64,000 nt of DNA from Mycobacterium lehmannii (GCF_002245535.1 NZ_NKCN01000003.1:248001-312000), one strand, 5' to 3'. Shown: positions 1 through 9,003, numbered from the stretch's first letter. Numbers and translations are program-made. The notes: a model not told the origin generated them from the sequence alone.

Positions 1-489
1 AGCCGGGTGGTCGAGGGTCGGGTCAATCCGCCGGATCTTTCCGCGGGCGCCGACACTCTGGTCGAGGGGCTGCGGACCATCGACGGTACCGGCTTCGTCG
101 AACCCGGCTTCGCGCTGGATTCCGCCTGGCGCGGAGCGCTTCCGCCGGACTCCGGCTTCGTCCACCTCGACGATGTACCCGCCCGCGTCGTGCTCGACTT
201 GGCGCAGCGCGGTGGGGAGTTGGCCAAAGAGCACTCCAGCAGTCACGGTCCACCGGTGTCGCTGCTGGACCAGGAGGTCGTCGCGGTCAGTTCGGGCGAC
301 GACAGCGTCGGTATCCCGATGAGGTGTGTATTCGCTTTGACGGCAATGGGTTTCCTGCCGCAGTCGGGATCAGCGGTAGGAGCTGATGAGATCGTACGGG
401 TGCGGGTGACGCCGACGTGGCTGCGCGTCGACGCGCGGTTCGGTTCGGTGTACCGCCGCCGCGGCGACCCCGCCGTCGTCCTGCGCTGA
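1..489 (+). CDS. Conserved mycobacterial hypothetical protein (C-terminal part, gene enters from left edge)
   Basis: The frame is open to the first base, so the start lies outside the window; 162 residues are visible. No catalytic motif or membrane segment is recognisable. Composition and codon use look like genuine high-GC coding sequence. Its position next to the aglA-glbO pair matches the M. tuberculosis Rv2474c neighbourhood, which is the only reason to call it that family; function is unknown. A GTG at base 7 exists but nothing marks it as the true start. It is convergent with the alpha-glucosidase gene. Confidence 0.6.
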   Translation, partial: SRVVEGRVNPPDLSAGADTLVEGLRTIDGTGFVEPGFALDSAWRGALPPDSGFVHLDDVPARVVLDLAQRGGELAKEHSSSHGPPVSLLDQEVVAVSSGDDSVGIPMRCVFALTAMGFLPQSGSAVGADEIVRVRVTPTWLRVDARFGSVYRRRGDPAVVLR

Positions 490-509
490 CCTTTCTTCCC
501 GTCAGTGAC

Positions 510-580
510 CGTGTTTGCACAGCGACACGCCGCTACAGGAGTACATTTTCCGGTCGCTCGCGCCACCGCGAGCGCGCATC
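510..580. terminator. Bidirectional hairpin between convergent genes
   Basis: Two inverted repeats lie in the short gap between convergent genes. CGTGT/ACACG pair across bases 510-529, and a perfect 8-bp stem CGCTCGCG/CGCGAGCG spans 555-574 with the loop CCAC. No U-tract follows, which is common for mycobacterial terminators. The 14-mer starting at 551 recurs exactly at 4637. Confidence 0.5.
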
Positions 581-581
581 G

Positions 582-2147
582 CTAGACCAACCACGCCGCG
601 CTGTCGGGCGGCAGGGCGCCGTCGGACACCTCCGCGCTCGCCAGCAGCACCTGACCCTCCGGCAGCGGTATCGGCCGCGAGCCGGCGTTCAGCACGCACA
701 CCAACCCGCCGGTGCGGTGAAACACCAGGCTGTCGGCGGGCGAGTCCAGCCACTCGACCGTCAAACCGTCGAATTCGGCACGCTGTGAACGCAATTCTAA
801 AGCGCGACGGAATAACGCCAGCGTCGACGACGGATCCGCCAACTGCTTCTCAACCGTCAGCGCCGACCATTCCGGAGGGATCGGCAACCAGGTGTCCGGG
901 TTGTCGGAGAACCCGAACGGCGGCGCATCGCCCTCCCACGGCATCGGAATCCTGCTGCCGTCGCGCCCGCGGCGGGTGTGCCCGGAACGCTCCCACACCG
1001 GGTCGCGCAGCGCCTCGTCGGGGAGGTCGGCGTTCGGCAGACCCAATTCCTCACCGTTGTAGATGAACACCGGCCCCGGCAGCGCCAGCATGACCAGCGC
1101 CATCGCCTTGGCGCGGGCCAAGCCGACGGCACCGCCGCCGTAGCGGGTGGGCACGCGGTCGACGTCGTGGTTGGCCAGCGTCCACGTCGGGATGGCGTCC
1201 ACCAATTCGGCTGCGGCCATTGAGTTCTCGATCGCGTGACGAATGTCGGCGGCGTCGAACGCCGCGCGCAGGAGCCGGAAGTTGAAGCCCAGATGCAGTT
1301 CGTCGGGACGCACGTAGCGTGCGAACTGCTCGTTGTCGTAGACCCAGACCTCGCCGATCGCAACGGATTCCGGATAGTCGTCGAACACTCGCCGGATCCG
1401 GCGATGGATCTCGTGCACGCCGTCGTTGTTGAACCGGGGATCGTCGTCCATCTCGGCCAGCAGCATCTCGCGTCCCACAATCGTCATGTCGGGAAGCCCG
1501 GGCGGCTTGGCCATCCCGTGCGCGACGTCGATGCGGAAGCCGTCGACGCCGCGGTCGAGCCAGAACCGCAGCGTCCGTTCGAGGTCGTCGAAGACCTCGG
1601 GGTTCTCCCAGTTGAGGTCGGGCTGCTCGGCGTCGAACAGGTGCAGATACCACTGGCCGGGGTTGCCGTCGGCTTCGGTCACCTGGGTCCACGCAGGCCC
1701 ACCGAACACCGACAGCCAGTTGTTGGGAGGTTTCGAACCGCCGGGCCCGGTGCCGTCGCGGAAGATGTAGCGCTCGCGCTGCCGGCTGCCCGGGCTCGCG
1801 GCAAGAGCCGCCTGAAACCACGGATGCGCGGAGCTGGTGTGGTTGGGCACCAGGTCCATCGTCACCTTCATGCCCAGGTCATGGGCGGCGGCGGTGAGCC
1901 GGTCCAACGCCGCCAGGTCGCCGAACAGAGGGTCGACGTCGCGCGGGTCGGCCACGTCGTAGCCGTTGTCGGCCATCGGCGAGACCATCACCGGGTTGAG
2001 CCAGATCGCGTCGACGCCGAGCGCCTCGAGATAGTCCAGGCCGGATGTCACCCCGTCGAGGTCGCCGACCCCGTCACCGTTGCTGTCGCGGAACGAGCGC
2101 GGATAGACCTGGTAGAACAGCGCGTCAGACCACCAAGAATTCGTCAT
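582..2147 (-). CDS. aglA: Alpha-glucosidase, GH13 family (521 aa)
   Basis: Predicted cytoplasmic retaining glycosidase that releases glucose from alpha-glucosides such as maltose-type oligosaccharides. All four GH13 regions are visible: D-L-V-P-N-H at about residues 98-103, G-F-R-I-D with the nucleophile Asp207, the general acid Glu266 in I-G-E-V, and N-H-D at 326-328. A longer frame exists, but the Met at 2147 is preferred because the GH13 fold begins right after it (W-W-x-x-A-L-F-Y-Q-x-Y-P-R-S-F) and because it overlaps the glbO stop by one base, indicating translational coupling. The glbO-aglA order is the same as Rv2470-Rv2471. Confidence 0.93.
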   Translation of the reverse strand: MTNSWWSDALFYQVYPRSFRDSNGDGVGDLDGVTSGLDYLEALGVDAIWLNPVMVSPMADNGYDVADPRDVDPLFGDLAALDRLTAAAHDLGMKVTMDLVPNHTSSAHPWFQAALAASPGSRQRERYIFRDGTGPGGSKPPNNWLSVFGGPAWTQVTEADGNPGQWYLHLFDAEQPDLNWENPEVFDDLERTLRFWLDRGVDGFRIDVAHGMAKPPGLPDMTIVGREMLLAEMDDDPRFNNDGVHEIHRRIRRVFDDYPESVAIGEVWVYDNEQFARYVRPDELHLGFNFRLLRAAFDAADIRHAIENSMAAAELVDAIPTWTLANHDVDRVPTRYGGGAVGLARAKAMALVMLALPGPVFIYNGEELGLPNADLPDEALRDPVWERSGHTRRGRDGSRIPMPWEGDAPPFGFSDNPDTWLPIPPEWSALTVEKQLADPSSTLALFRRALELRSQRAEFDGLTVEWLDSPADSLVFHRTGGLVCVLNAGSRPIPLPEGQVLLASAEVSDGALPPDSAAWLV

Positions 2148-2551
2148 CAGAACGGCGCGTTCACCATCGAATGGGCGGCCATCTCGAGGTAGGCCAGCAG
2201 CTCTTTGCGGTGCTCGTCGTCGAGGGTGTCCGAGTCGATCTCCGCGACCGCGGTGTGCATACACCGCAGCCACGCGTCGCGTTCGATGTAGCCGATCCGG
2301 AACGGGGCGTGGCGCATCCTCAACCGCGGATGCCCACGCTGGTCGGAGTAGGTGCGGGGGCCGCCCCAGTACTGCTCGAGGAACATCCGCAGCCGCACCT
2401 CGGCCGGTCCGAGGTCCTCCTCGGGGTAGAGCGGACGCAGGATCTCGTCCTCGCGGACCAACTCGTAGAACCGCGCCACGATCACGCGGAACGTCTCGTG
2501 GCCACCGACTTCGTCATAGAACGACCTCTGTGGCTGTGTCACGCCGACCAT
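2147..2551 (-). CDS. glbO: Group II truncated hemoglobin (134 aa)
   Basis: Heme protein of the 2-on-2 globin class, linked in mycobacteria to oxygen handling and membrane association. The group II signature is intact: proximal His81 in R-M-R-H-A-P-F, Trp94 (G8) in A-W-L-R-C-M-H, and Tyr42 (CD1) in L-Y-P-E. All three sit six residues after the M. tuberculosis GlbO positions, consistent with a slightly longer N-terminus. The ATG is preceded by AAGGA about four bases upstream. It is first in a two-gene unit with aglA and divergent from the HNH gene. Confidence 0.95.
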   Translation of the reverse strand: MVGVTQPQRSFYDEVGGHETFRVIVARFYELVREDEILRPLYPEEDLGPAEVRLRMFLEQYWGGPRTYSDQRGHPRLRMRHAPFRIGYIERDAWLRCMHTAVAEIDSDTLDDEHRKELLAYLEMAAHSMVNAPF

Positions 2552-2682
2552 TGTTCCTTGTTGCTGGATTCACCAGGTCAGGCGGGCGCACCACCCGATG
2601 TTCACCTGACTGACCTGCGAACACGTCGAGAATTGTCGTGCGATTCACAGGAATCCGTGGTGAACTGTCGGACGGAGGACGT

Positions 2683-3351
2683 ATGGCGCATCGCAAGAAA
2701 GGCCCGTCCAAAAGGGCCGGCCAGCGGAGTCACGGTGCCGCGACCGCCCTAGCCGGGTCGGTGGTACCGGGCGCGCAGGCACGCGTCCTCCACAGCGTCG
2801 ACATCCATCCGCCGAGTACCACCGAGGGGTCGATCTGGGGTCGTCGCCGTGTGCTGCTGCTGAACTCCACCTACGAACCGTTGACCGCTCTGCCCATGCG
2901 GCGGGCGGTCATCATGTTGATGTGCGGTAAGGCCGACGTCGTGCATGACGATCCCGGCGGGCCGGTCATCCACTCGGCGACGCGATCGATCGTGGTGCCC
3001 TCGGTCATCCGGTTGCGCTCCTACGTCCGGGTGCCGTACCGGGCGCGCATCCCGATGACGCGCGCGGCGTTGATGCACCGCGACCGGTTTCGCTGCGCCT
3101 ACTGCGGGAGCAAGGCCGACACCGTCGACCATGTGGTTCCGCGCAGCCGCGGGGGAGTGCACTCGTGGGAGAACTGCGTGGCGGCCTGTTCGTCGTGCAA
3201 TCACCGCAAGGCCGACCGGCTGCTCACCGAGCTGGGGTGGTCGCTGCGCACGGTGCCCGTTCCGCCGAAGGGCCAGCACTGGCGGCTGTTGTCCAGCGTC
3301 AAGGAACTCGACCCGTCATGGGTCCGATATCTGGGCGAGGGCGCGGCGTAA
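2683..3351 (+). CDS. HNH endonuclease family protein (222 aa, Rv2469c-type)
   Basis: Predicted nuclease with an HNH fold stabilised by two CxxC pairs (Cys138/Cys141 and Cys169/Cys172). Between them lie [10 protein letters not shown], with catalytic His150, and E-N-C; the closing N-H is at 173-174. The basic N-terminus (about 30 residues) is probably flexible. The frame opens 15 codons earlier, but the ATG at 2683 follows GGAGGA and gives 222 residues, the length I recall for Rv2469c. It is not close to restriction or phage genes, so a chromosomal housekeeping role is more likely than defence; substrate unknown. Confidence 0.85.
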   Translation: MAHRKKGPSKRAGQRSHGAATALAGSVVPGAQARVLHSVDIHPPSTTEGSIWGRRRVLLLNSTYEPLTALPMRRAVIMLMCGKADVVHDDPGGPVIHSATRSIVVPSVIRLRSYVRVPYRARIPMTRAALMHRDRFRCAYCGSKADTVDHVVPRSRGGVHSWENCVAACSSCNHRKADRLLTELGWSLRTVPVPPKGQHWRLLSSVKELDPSWVRYLGEGAA

Positions 3352-3376
3352 ACGCGGCTGGTATACGGTTTGCGAC

Positions 3377-3661
3377 GTGAGCACCACAACGACAATCCTG
3401 CTATTGACCTTGGTGCCGCTCGGGCTGACGGCTGTGCTTGCCCTGATGATCTGGAGCAAGAAGGGCCCACACCCGGCGAGCTACAAGATGTCCGACCCTT
3501 GGAAGCACGCCCCGATCCTGTGGGCGTCCGACGAGCCCGCCGACCACGGGCACGCGACCGGACGCAGTGTGGCCGCCGACTCGGCGGCCCACGGCGGAAA
3601 CGTGGGTGAACACCAGTCCAACGCGGTGACGATTGGAGGCGGCGCCAGTGGCAAGTGGTGA
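3377..3661 (+). CDS. Small membrane protein, probable aa3 cytochrome oxidase accessory subunit (CtaJ-like)
   Basis: 94-residue protein with one N-terminal membrane helix (about residues 5-25), then a basic patch K-K-G-P-H-P, a conserved-looking Y-K-M-S-D-P-W-x-H-A-P-I-L-W stretch and a His/Gly-rich tail ending G-G-G-A-S-G-K-W. From memory, M. smegmatis MSMEG_4693, built as CtaJ in structures of the CIII-CIV respiratory supercomplex, has this architecture and location; that identification is recollection, not a search result. A -10 element TACGGT (3364-3369) ends seven bases before the GTG, suggesting a leaderless transcript. The DUF5130 gene overlaps its 3' end. Confidence 0.6.
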   Translation: MSTTTTILLLTLVPLGLTAVLALMIWSKKGPHPASYKMSDPWKHAPILWASDEPADHGHATGRSVAADSAAHGGNVGEHQSNAVTIGGGASGKW

Positions 3662-4133
3662 CGTTGCGGTAACCGGCCATCGGGCCGCGCTCGAGCACAC
3701 CGACCTCCCGATGGGTTGGGTGGTCACCTCCAGCGGCCGGATCTCCGGTGTCACGCAGCCTGGTGAGCTGTCGTTGGACTACCCCTTCCCGACCAAAGAC
3801 CTGGTGTTCCTCGACGACGCGCTCAAGTACGGCTCGCGGGCTTCGAAGGCCCGGTTCGCGGTGTACATCGGCGATCTCGGCGACGACACCGCGGCCACCG
3901 CGCGCGAGGTCCTCGCTCAGGTGCCCACCCCGAACAACGCCGTGCTGCTGGCCGTCTCGCCCGATCAGCACGCGATCGAGGTGGTCTACGGCGCCGACGT
4001 CAAGGGGCGCGGTATCGAAGAGGCCGCACCGCTGGGCGTCTCCGCGGCGGCGGCGTCGTTCAAAGAGGGCAACCTGATGGACGGGTTGATCAGCGCGGTG
4101 CGGGTGATGAGCGCCGGCGTCACCCCGGCCTGA
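3648..4133 (+). CDS. DUF5130 family protein (161 aa, Rv2468c-type)
   Basis: Soluble alpha/beta protein of the mycobacterial DUF5130 group, related in pattern to TPM-type domains (F-A-V-Y-I-G-D-L, then [10 protein letters not shown], then I-E-V-V-Y-G). Biochemical role unknown. Its M. smegmatis homologue is, from memory, one of two small proteins found with the aa3 oxidase in supercomplex structures, which would fit the preceding membrane gene. The GTG at 3648 is chosen because GGAGG lies eight bases upstream; a TTG at 3633 would add five residues. It overlaps the upstream gene by 14 bases, so the two are probably co-translated. Confidence 0.75.
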   Translation: MASGDVAVTGHRAALEHTDLPMGWVVTSSGRISGVTQPGELSLDYPFPTKDLVFLDDALKYGSRASKARFAVYIGDLGDDTAATAREVLAQVPTPNNAVLLAVSPDQHAIEVVYGADVKGRGIEEAAPLGVSAAAASFKEGNLMDGLISAVRVMSAGVTPA

Positions 4134-4160
4134 CCGCACCCTCCGTTGTCGCGCGAGAGT

Positions 4161-4185
4161 GCGTGTCTGAACACGACACGCCGCG
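4161..4185. repeat. GTGTC/GACAC hairpin, left flank of HNH gene
   Basis: GCGTGTC (4161-4167) and GACACGC (4175-4181) form a 7-bp stem after the DUF5130 gene. The element CGACACGCCGCG (4174-4185) recurs in inverted orientation at 4614-4625 on the other side of the small HNH gene, and its first 11 bases recur at 523-533. It may be a terminator, a dispersed intergenic repeat, or both. Confidence 0.45.
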
Positions 4186-4219
4186 CCAGAGCAGCGTTAT
4201 GCGCACGTTCGCGGGCGCG

Positions 4220-4570
4220 TCACTGTGCATCGAGTGCGAGCTCAGCACGAATTTCGACGTAACGCTCGAGGAAGCGCTGCTCGTCGAGACGCTTGCGCCG
4301 CAGCCACGCGGTGACCTCGTCGTTGCACTTGCTGGTGTTGCACGAGGCGCACGCCGGTACGACGTTGTCGATGGTGTACCGGCCGCCGCGGGAGATCGCC
4401 ATGACGCAGTCGCGTTGCAGCGCTCGATCCGTCGCGCCGCAGTAGGCGCAGCCCTTCCACGCGTCTTTCAACGCTTGCCACTGTTGCGCCGTGAGGTCGT
4501 TGTCGACGGCGCCGAGTCGACGCTTACGCTTGCGGGCCGCCCTGGCCCGGCGAGTTCTGCTGACCGCCAC
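4220..4570 (-). CDS. Small HNH endonuclease-like protein (116 aa)
   Basis: Short HNH-domain protein: a very basic N-terminus (R/K-rich, first 20 residues), C-A-Y-C-G, a D-C-V-M-A-I-S-R-G-G strand where the first His of the motif would sit, D-N-V-V-P-A-C-A-S-C-N and a C-terminal helix. The zinc CxxC pairs are intact, but the usual D-H-x-x-P is D-C-V-M, so the catalytic His appears replaced and activity is doubtful. GTG at 4570 is taken as start; GTG at 4585 is possible. The gene is monocistronic, convergent with its left neighbour and bracketed by inverted repeats, which fits a homing or mobile origin. Confidence 0.65.
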   Translation of the reverse strand: MAVSRTRRARAARKRKRRLGAVDNDLTAQQWQALKDAWKGCAYCGATDRALQRDCVMAISRGGRYTIDNVVPACASCNTSKCNDEVTAWLRRKRLDEQRFLERYVEIRAELALDAQ

Positions 4571-4586
4571 GCGCTCAGCATGCACC

Positions 4587-4650
4587 GCGAGCGACCGCTC
4601 TTGTACGGCCCGACGCGGCGTGTCGGCGTACTGACACGGTCGCTCGCGCC
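4587..4650. repeat. Nested inverted repeats, right flank of HNH gene
   Basis: An 11-bp perfect inverted repeat (GCGAGCGACCG at 4587-4597, CGGTCGCTCGC at 4637-4647) encloses a second hairpin CGTGTC/GACACG (4619-4624 and 4633-4638). The inverted copy of the left-flank 12-mer is at 4614-4625. The 14 bases at 4637-4650 are identical to 551-564. Confidence 0.5.
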
Positions 4651-4665
4651 GAAAAGGGGAGGTGC

Positions 4666-7251
4666 TCAGGTGACGTCGAAGGCGCGGGCGCGTAGGGACC
4701 GCTCTACGCCGGCTCGGCCCTCGATGACCAGACGCCGTAGCGGGGGCGGCACATCGGGGTCGGCGAGGAACTGGTCGGCGGCGGCCAGCCCGTCCTCGCT
4801 GATGTCCCACCCCGGGTACAACCCGATGACCACGGTCTGGGCGACCTCGCTGGACCGCCGCTGCCACACGCCCGCGATCGCGCCGAAGTACCTCTCGCGG
4901 AACGGCGACAGCAGCGCCTGCTGACCGGGCTGAACGAAGCCGCCGATGATCGCGCGCGCGGTGATGTTGGCCAGCGTGTCGTCCTCGATCACCTGCTCCC
5001 ACGCCGCTTCCTTGACCGCCAGTTCGGGTCGCGCGGCCGACGCTGCGGCGGCGTGCCGTCGTCCCGCCGCGGTCGGATCGCGTTGGGCCTCGGCGTCGAT
5101 GAACGGCGTCTGCATGCCCTCGGAGTCGACGGCGCCCGCGGCGGCGAGTGCGGTCACGATGCGCCACCGCAAGTCGGTGTCGACGACCAGACCGGGCAGA
5201 CCCTTGAGCGCGGGGTCTTCGTCCAGCAGCGCCGAAAGCACCTCCACATGCCGCGGACTGAGCACCGATCCGCACAGCGCGTTGACGTAGGCCAGTTGGT
5301 GATCGGAGCCGCCCTCGGCGCCGCGGGCCAGGTCGAGCAACCGGTCGGCGAACTCGGGCCAGCCCGACGAGCGCGCCCACTCCGGGTCGGCGTAGGAGTT
5401 CAGGGCCGTCTGGGCCTGCAGCAGAAGCCGTTGCAGCACACCGACTTCGGTCTCGGCGTGCACACCGCCGCATACCAACGACACGAAGTCGCGGGCCTTG
5501 AGCTCGGCCTCGCGTGTCATCTCCCACGCCGCCGACCACGCGAGGGTGCGCGGCAGCGGCTCGGCGATGTCGGCGATGCGCGTCAGCACCGTCTGCAGCG
5601 AATCCTGGTCCAGCCGCAGCGAGCAGTACGTCAGGTCGTCGTCGTTGACCAGGATCATCTTCCCGCGTGGAACACCGTGCAGCGCAGGCACGTCCGTGCT
5701 CGAACCCTCGATGTCGAGTTCCTCGCGATGCACCCGCACCAGCTTGCCGGAGCCGTCGTCGTCGTAGATTCCGACCGCGAGGCGATGCACCCGGGTCTCA
5801 CCGGCGCCGGGCGCAGCCCCGCTCTGGTCGATGGCGAACCGGGTGAACCGGCCCTCGGCGTCGAGGTCGAAGTCGGGTCGCAGCGTGTTGAGCCCCGTCG
5901 TCTTGAGCCACTGCTGTCCCCATCCCGACAGGTCGCGCCCCGAGGCCTTCTCCAGCGCGCCCAGCAGGTCACCGAATGTGGCGTTGCCGAACGCGTGGTC
6001 GCGGAAGTAGTCGCGCAGGCCGGAGAGAAACTCCTCCTCGCCGACGTAGGCGACCAGTTGCTTGAGGACGCTGGCGCCCTTGGCGTAGGTGATCCCGTCG
6101 AAGTTCACCTCGACGGCCGCCAGATCGGGGATGTCGGCGGCGACGGGATGGGTGGAGGGCAGTTGGTCCTGACGGTACGCCCACGACTTCTCCACGTTCG
6201 CGAACGTCGTCCACGCCTCGGTGTACTCGGTGGCTTCTGCCTGGCACAGCACCGAGGCGAACGTTGCGAAAGACTCGTTGAGCCACAGGTCATCCCACCA
6301 CTGCATGGTGACCAGGTCGCCGAACCACATGTGCGCCATCTCGTGCAGGACGGTCTCGGCGCGCCGTTCGTAGGAGGCTCGGGTCACCTTGCTGCGGAAG
6401 ACGTAGTCCTCGAGAAACGTCACCGCCCCGGCATTCTCCATCGCGCCGGCGTTGAACTCCGGTACGAACAGCTGGTCGTACTTACCGAACGCATACGGGA
6501 TGCCGAAGTTGTTGTGGTAGAAGCCGAATCCCTGCTTGGTCTCGGTGAACAGCCGTTCGGCGTCCATGAACTCGGCCAGGGTCTTGCGGCAGAACAACCC
6601 CAGCGGAATGTCGCCGTGGTCGTCGCTGTAGACGTCGTCCCAGCGCGCATACGGGCCCGCGACGAGCGCCACCAGGTACGTGCTCATCCGTGGGGTCGCG
6701 GCGAAGGTGTGTCGCTTGGCTGTACCGGCGTCCTCGACGCTGACGGTGGCGCCGTTGGACACGACCTCCCAGTGCGACGGCGCTGTCACCGTGACGTCGA
6801 AGGCCGCTTTGAGATCCGGTTGGTCGAAGCACGCGAACATCCGCTTGGCGTCAGCGGTTTCGAATTGTGAATACAGGTACACCTCGTCGTCGACGGGGTC
6901 GACGAAGCGGTGCAGGCCCTCTCCGGTATTGGAGTATCGGCAATCGGCATCGACGACGAGGACGTTGTGAGCGGCCAGTCCCGTCAGCGGGATGCCGGTC
7001 GATTCGTCATAGCCCGACACGTCGATCTCGCGACCGTTGAGGGTGGCGCTGTGGATCGTGTCGGCCGCGATGTCGATGTAGGTGTCGGCGCCGGGAAGGG
7101 CGTCGAATTCGACGGTCGTGGTGGACCGGAAGGTGCGCTCGCCGGGCTTGCCGGTGCCGTCGGTCAGGTCGAGTTCGACGCGGTAGCTGTCGACGGTGAC
7201 CAGAGCGGCGCGTTCGACGGCTTGGTCACGGGTCAGGTTGGGAAGTGCCAC
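4666..7251 (-). CDS. pepN: Aminopeptidase N, M1 metallopeptidase (861 aa)
   Basis: Cytoplasmic zinc aminopeptidase removing N-terminal residues from peptides, part of protein turnover downstream of Clp and the proteasome. The substrate-anchoring G-A-M-E-N is at residues 269-273 and the zinc site H-E-M-A-H at 303-307 with the third ligand Glu326 in N-E-S. The ERAP1-like C-terminal domain is present and the 861-residue length matches full-length mycobacterial PepN. GTG start; the -10 TAGGTT on the minus strand (7263 to 7258) ends six bases before it, so a leaderless mRNA is likely. It is not in an operon. Confidence 0.96.
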   Translation of the reverse strand: MALPNLTRDQAVERAALVTVDSYRVELDLTDGTGKPGERTFRSTTTVEFDALPGADTYIDIAADTIHSATLNGREIDVSGYDESTGIPLTGLAAHNVLVVDADCRYSNTGEGLHRFVDPVDDEVYLYSQFETADAKRMFACFDQPDLKAAFDVTVTAPSHWEVVSNGATVSVEDAGTAKRHTFAATPRMSTYLVALVAGPYARWDDVYSDDHGDIPLGLFCRKTLAEFMDAERLFTETKQGFGFYHNNFGIPYAFGKYDQLFVPEFNAGAMENAGAVTFLEDYVFRSKVTRASYERRAETVLHEMAHMWFGDLVTMQWWDDLWLNESFATFASVLCQAEATEYTEAWTTFANVEKSWAYRQDQLPSTHPVAADIPDLAAVEVNFDGITYAKGASVLKQLVAYVGEEEFLSGLRDYFRDHAFGNATFGDLLGALEKASGRDLSGWGQQWLKTTGLNTLRPDFDLDAEGRFTRFAIDQSGAAPGAGETRVHRLAVGIYDDDGSGKLVRVHREELDIEGSSTDVPALHGVPRGKMILVNDDDLTYCSLRLDQDSLQTVLTRIADIAEPLPRTLAWSAAWEMTREAELKARDFVSLVCGGVHAETEVGVLQRLLLQAQTALNSYADPEWARSSGWPEFADRLLDLARGAEGGSDHQLAYVNALCGSVLSPRHVEVLSALLDEDPALKGLPGLVVDTDLRWRIVTALAAAGAVDSEGMQTPFIDAEAQRDPTAAGRRHAAAASAARPELAVKEAAWEQVIEDDTLANITARAIIGGFVQPGQQALLSPFRERYFGAIAGVWQRRSSEVAQTVVIGLYPGWDISEDGLAAADQFLADPDVPPPLRRLVIEGRAGVERSLRARAFDVT

Positions 7252-7301
7252 GCGACCAACCTATAGCCCGCGTCGCCCGAGGGCGCGTCGCACGTGCTGC
7301 G

Positions 7302-7685
7302 TCAGAAACCCGGGATGGCCCGCGCCGCGGGCAGCCAGTCCATCACGGTGCCGTTGCCCACTGACGCCAACATCTGCGGGCAGTACATCGAGATCGCGAT
7401 GCCGGTGAAGAAGGCCGCGATGTCCGGCGGGATGCCGTTGTCGGACACCTGCGTGTACACCTTGGCGAGGTTCTTGCCCGGTTCGACGAGCATCGGGCAG
7501 ACGGATTCCCCGAGCGCGACCATGTTCACGGGGTTGTCGACGGACATGCCTGCGCCGCGAAGTGCGGCCAGGAAACCGTCGTCGGTCGTGTCGGCTTGGG
7601 CCGGTGCGGCGAACGTCGTCGCGACCGCCGCCAGACCGACCCCCAACGCCAGAGCGCGTACTCGAAGATCAACAGGTTTATTCAC
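7302..7685 (-). CDS. Secreted DUF732 family protein (127 aa)
   Basis: Small exported protein: Sec signal peptide (residues 1-31, ending A-P-A-Q-A before D-T-T-D), then one DUF732-type helical domain with two cysteines (S-V-C-P and M-Y-C-P), presumably disulfide-bonded. Such proteins are numerous in mycobacteria and of unknown function. GTG start. It lies between pepN and the divergent mycothiol reductase gene. Confidence 0.8.
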   Translation of the reverse strand: MNKPVDLRVRALALGVGLAAVATTFAAPAQADTTDDGFLAALRGAGMSVDNPVNMVALGESVCPMLVEPGKNLAKVYTQVSDNGIPPDIAAFFTGIAISMYCPQMLASVGNGTVMDWLPAARAIPGF

Positions 7686-7802
7686 TTCGGTAACGATTCT
7701 TCACATTGGTCACATCAGGAACACGGTTCGATCACCGTTTGCACTCTTAGGCGTTTCTCATATCGCGGCCTGCGAAGTGGGCCGCTATAGGCGCCGCCGC
7801 GG

Positions 7803-7829
7803 GGGAACACTCCAAGCGCGACCGCAGTT
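7803..7829 (+). promoter_or_regulatory. Candidate SigH promoter of the mycothiol reductase gene
   Basis: GGGAACA (7803-7809) followed after 17 bases by GTT (7827-7829) fits the mycobacterial SigH pattern GGAAYA-N16-22-GTT. It would give a leader of roughly 35 nt. The M. tuberculosis homologue Rv2466c is a known SigH target in the thiol-oxidative stress response, which supports the reading. Confidence 0.55.
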
Positions 7830-7874
7830 GTCAGGAATGGACTCTGCCCACCCCGCGCCCGGAAGGATTCGCCC

Positions 7875-8483
7875 ATGTCCGAGAAGTCCGTCGCAGAACT
7901 CTGGTTCGACCCGCTGTGCCCGTGGTGCTGGATCACCTCGCGCTGGATCCTCGAGGTCGAGAAGGTCCGCGACATCGACGTGAGCTTCCGGGTGATGAGC
8001 CTCGCGGTGCTCAACGAGGGCCGCGACCTGCCCGAGGAGTACCAGGAGGCGATGAAGAAGGCGTGGGGGCCGGTGCGGGTCGCCATCGCCGCCGAACAGG
8101 CCAAGGGTCGCGAGGTCCTCGGCGGGCTGTACACCGCGATGGGAACCCGCATCCACAACCAGGGCAACCAGGATTTCGACGTGGTGATCAAGGAGTCGCT
8201 CGCCGAGGTCGGACTACCCGCCGAACTGGCCGAGGCCGCCACCACCGACAAGTACGACGAGGCGCTGCGCAAGAGCCACCACGAGGGCATGGACCCCGTC
8301 GGCGAGGACGTGGGCACGCCGACCATCCATGTCAACGGTGTCGCCTTCTTCGGACCCGTGCTGTCGCGAATCCCGCGCGGCGAAGAGGCGGGCGAGCTGT
8401 GGGACGCCTCGGTGACCTTCGCGTCCTATCCGCACTTCTGGGAGCTCAAGCGCACCCGCACGGAGTCGCCGGAATTCGACTGA
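7875..8483 (+). CDS. Mycothiol-dependent thioredoxin-fold reductase, DsbA/FrnE-like (202 aa)
   Basis: Thioredoxin-fold oxidoreductase with C-P-W-C at residues 15-18 directly followed by W, matching Rv2466c, a mycothiol-dependent reductase that also activates certain nitro pro-drugs. A helical insertion (about residues 50-150) and the cis-Pro strand (V-G-T-P-T-I-H) complete the fold. No signal peptide, so it acts in the cytosol. GGAAGGA lies eight bases before the ATG. The gene is followed by rpiB and nei in the same direction, the Rv2466c-2464c order. Confidence 0.9.
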   Translation: MSEKSVAELWFDPLCPWCWITSRWILEVEKVRDIDVSFRVMSLAVLNEGRDLPEEYQEAMKKAWGPVRVAIAAEQAKGREVLGGLYTAMGTRIHNQGNQDFDVVIKESLAEVGLPAELAEAATTDKYDEALRKSHHEGMDPVGEDVGTPTIHVNGVAFFGPVLSRIPRGEEAGELWDASVTFASYPHFWELKRTRTESPEFD

Positions 8484-8518
8484 GCGGGGCCCGGGTCGGG
8501 CCGACGGCGTCTGCCACA

Positions 8519-9001
8519 ATGACGGCCATGCGCGTCTACCTGGGAGCCGATCACGCCGGCTTCGACCTCAAGCAGGCCATCGTCGAGCACCTGCGCAGTT
8601 CCGGGCACGAGCCGATCGATTGCGGGGCGTTCGTCAACGACCCCGACGATGACTATCCCGCGTTCTGTATCGCTGCCGCGCAGCGGACCGTCGGCGATCC
8701 GGGCAGCCTCGGCATCGTGCTCGGCGGCTCGGGCAACGGCGAGCAGATCGCGGCCAACAAGGTCCCCGGCGCACGCTGCGCGCTGGCGTGGAGCATCGAG
8801 ACCGCCAAACTCGCACGCGAGCACAACAACGCCCAGCTGATCGGCATCGGCGGGCGCATGCACACCGTCGAGGAGGCGCTCGCGATCGTCGACGCGTTCG
8901 TGAGCACCCCGTGGTCGGAAGCCGAACGGCACCAACGTCGTATCGACATCCTCACTGAGTACGAACGCACCCACGTCGCGCCCCCGGTGCCCGGCGCCTA
9001 G
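8519..9001 (+). CDS. rpiB: Ribose-5-phosphate isomerase B (160 aa)
   Basis: Interconverts ribose 5-phosphate and ribulose 5-phosphate in the non-oxidative pentose phosphate pathway. G-A-D-H-A-G-F opens the protein with His12, and the anion hole G-G-S-G-N-G-E places Glu75, the catalytic base in the mycobacterial type that lacks the Cys base of E. coli RpiB. Using the ATG at 8519 reproduces the M. tuberculosis numbering of His12 and Glu75. The ATG at 8528 is an alternative because CACAAT (8515-8520) could be a -10 for a leaderless start there. It ends three bases before nei. Confidence 0.94.
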   Translation: MTAMRVYLGADHAGFDLKQAIVEHLRSSGHEPIDCGAFVNDPDDDYPAFCIAAAQRTVGDPGSLGIVLGGSGNGEQIAANKVPGARCALAWSIETAKLAREHNNAQLIGIGGRMHTVEEALAIVDAFVSTPWSEAERHQRRIDILTEYERTHVAPPVPGA

Positions 9002-9003
9002 GG

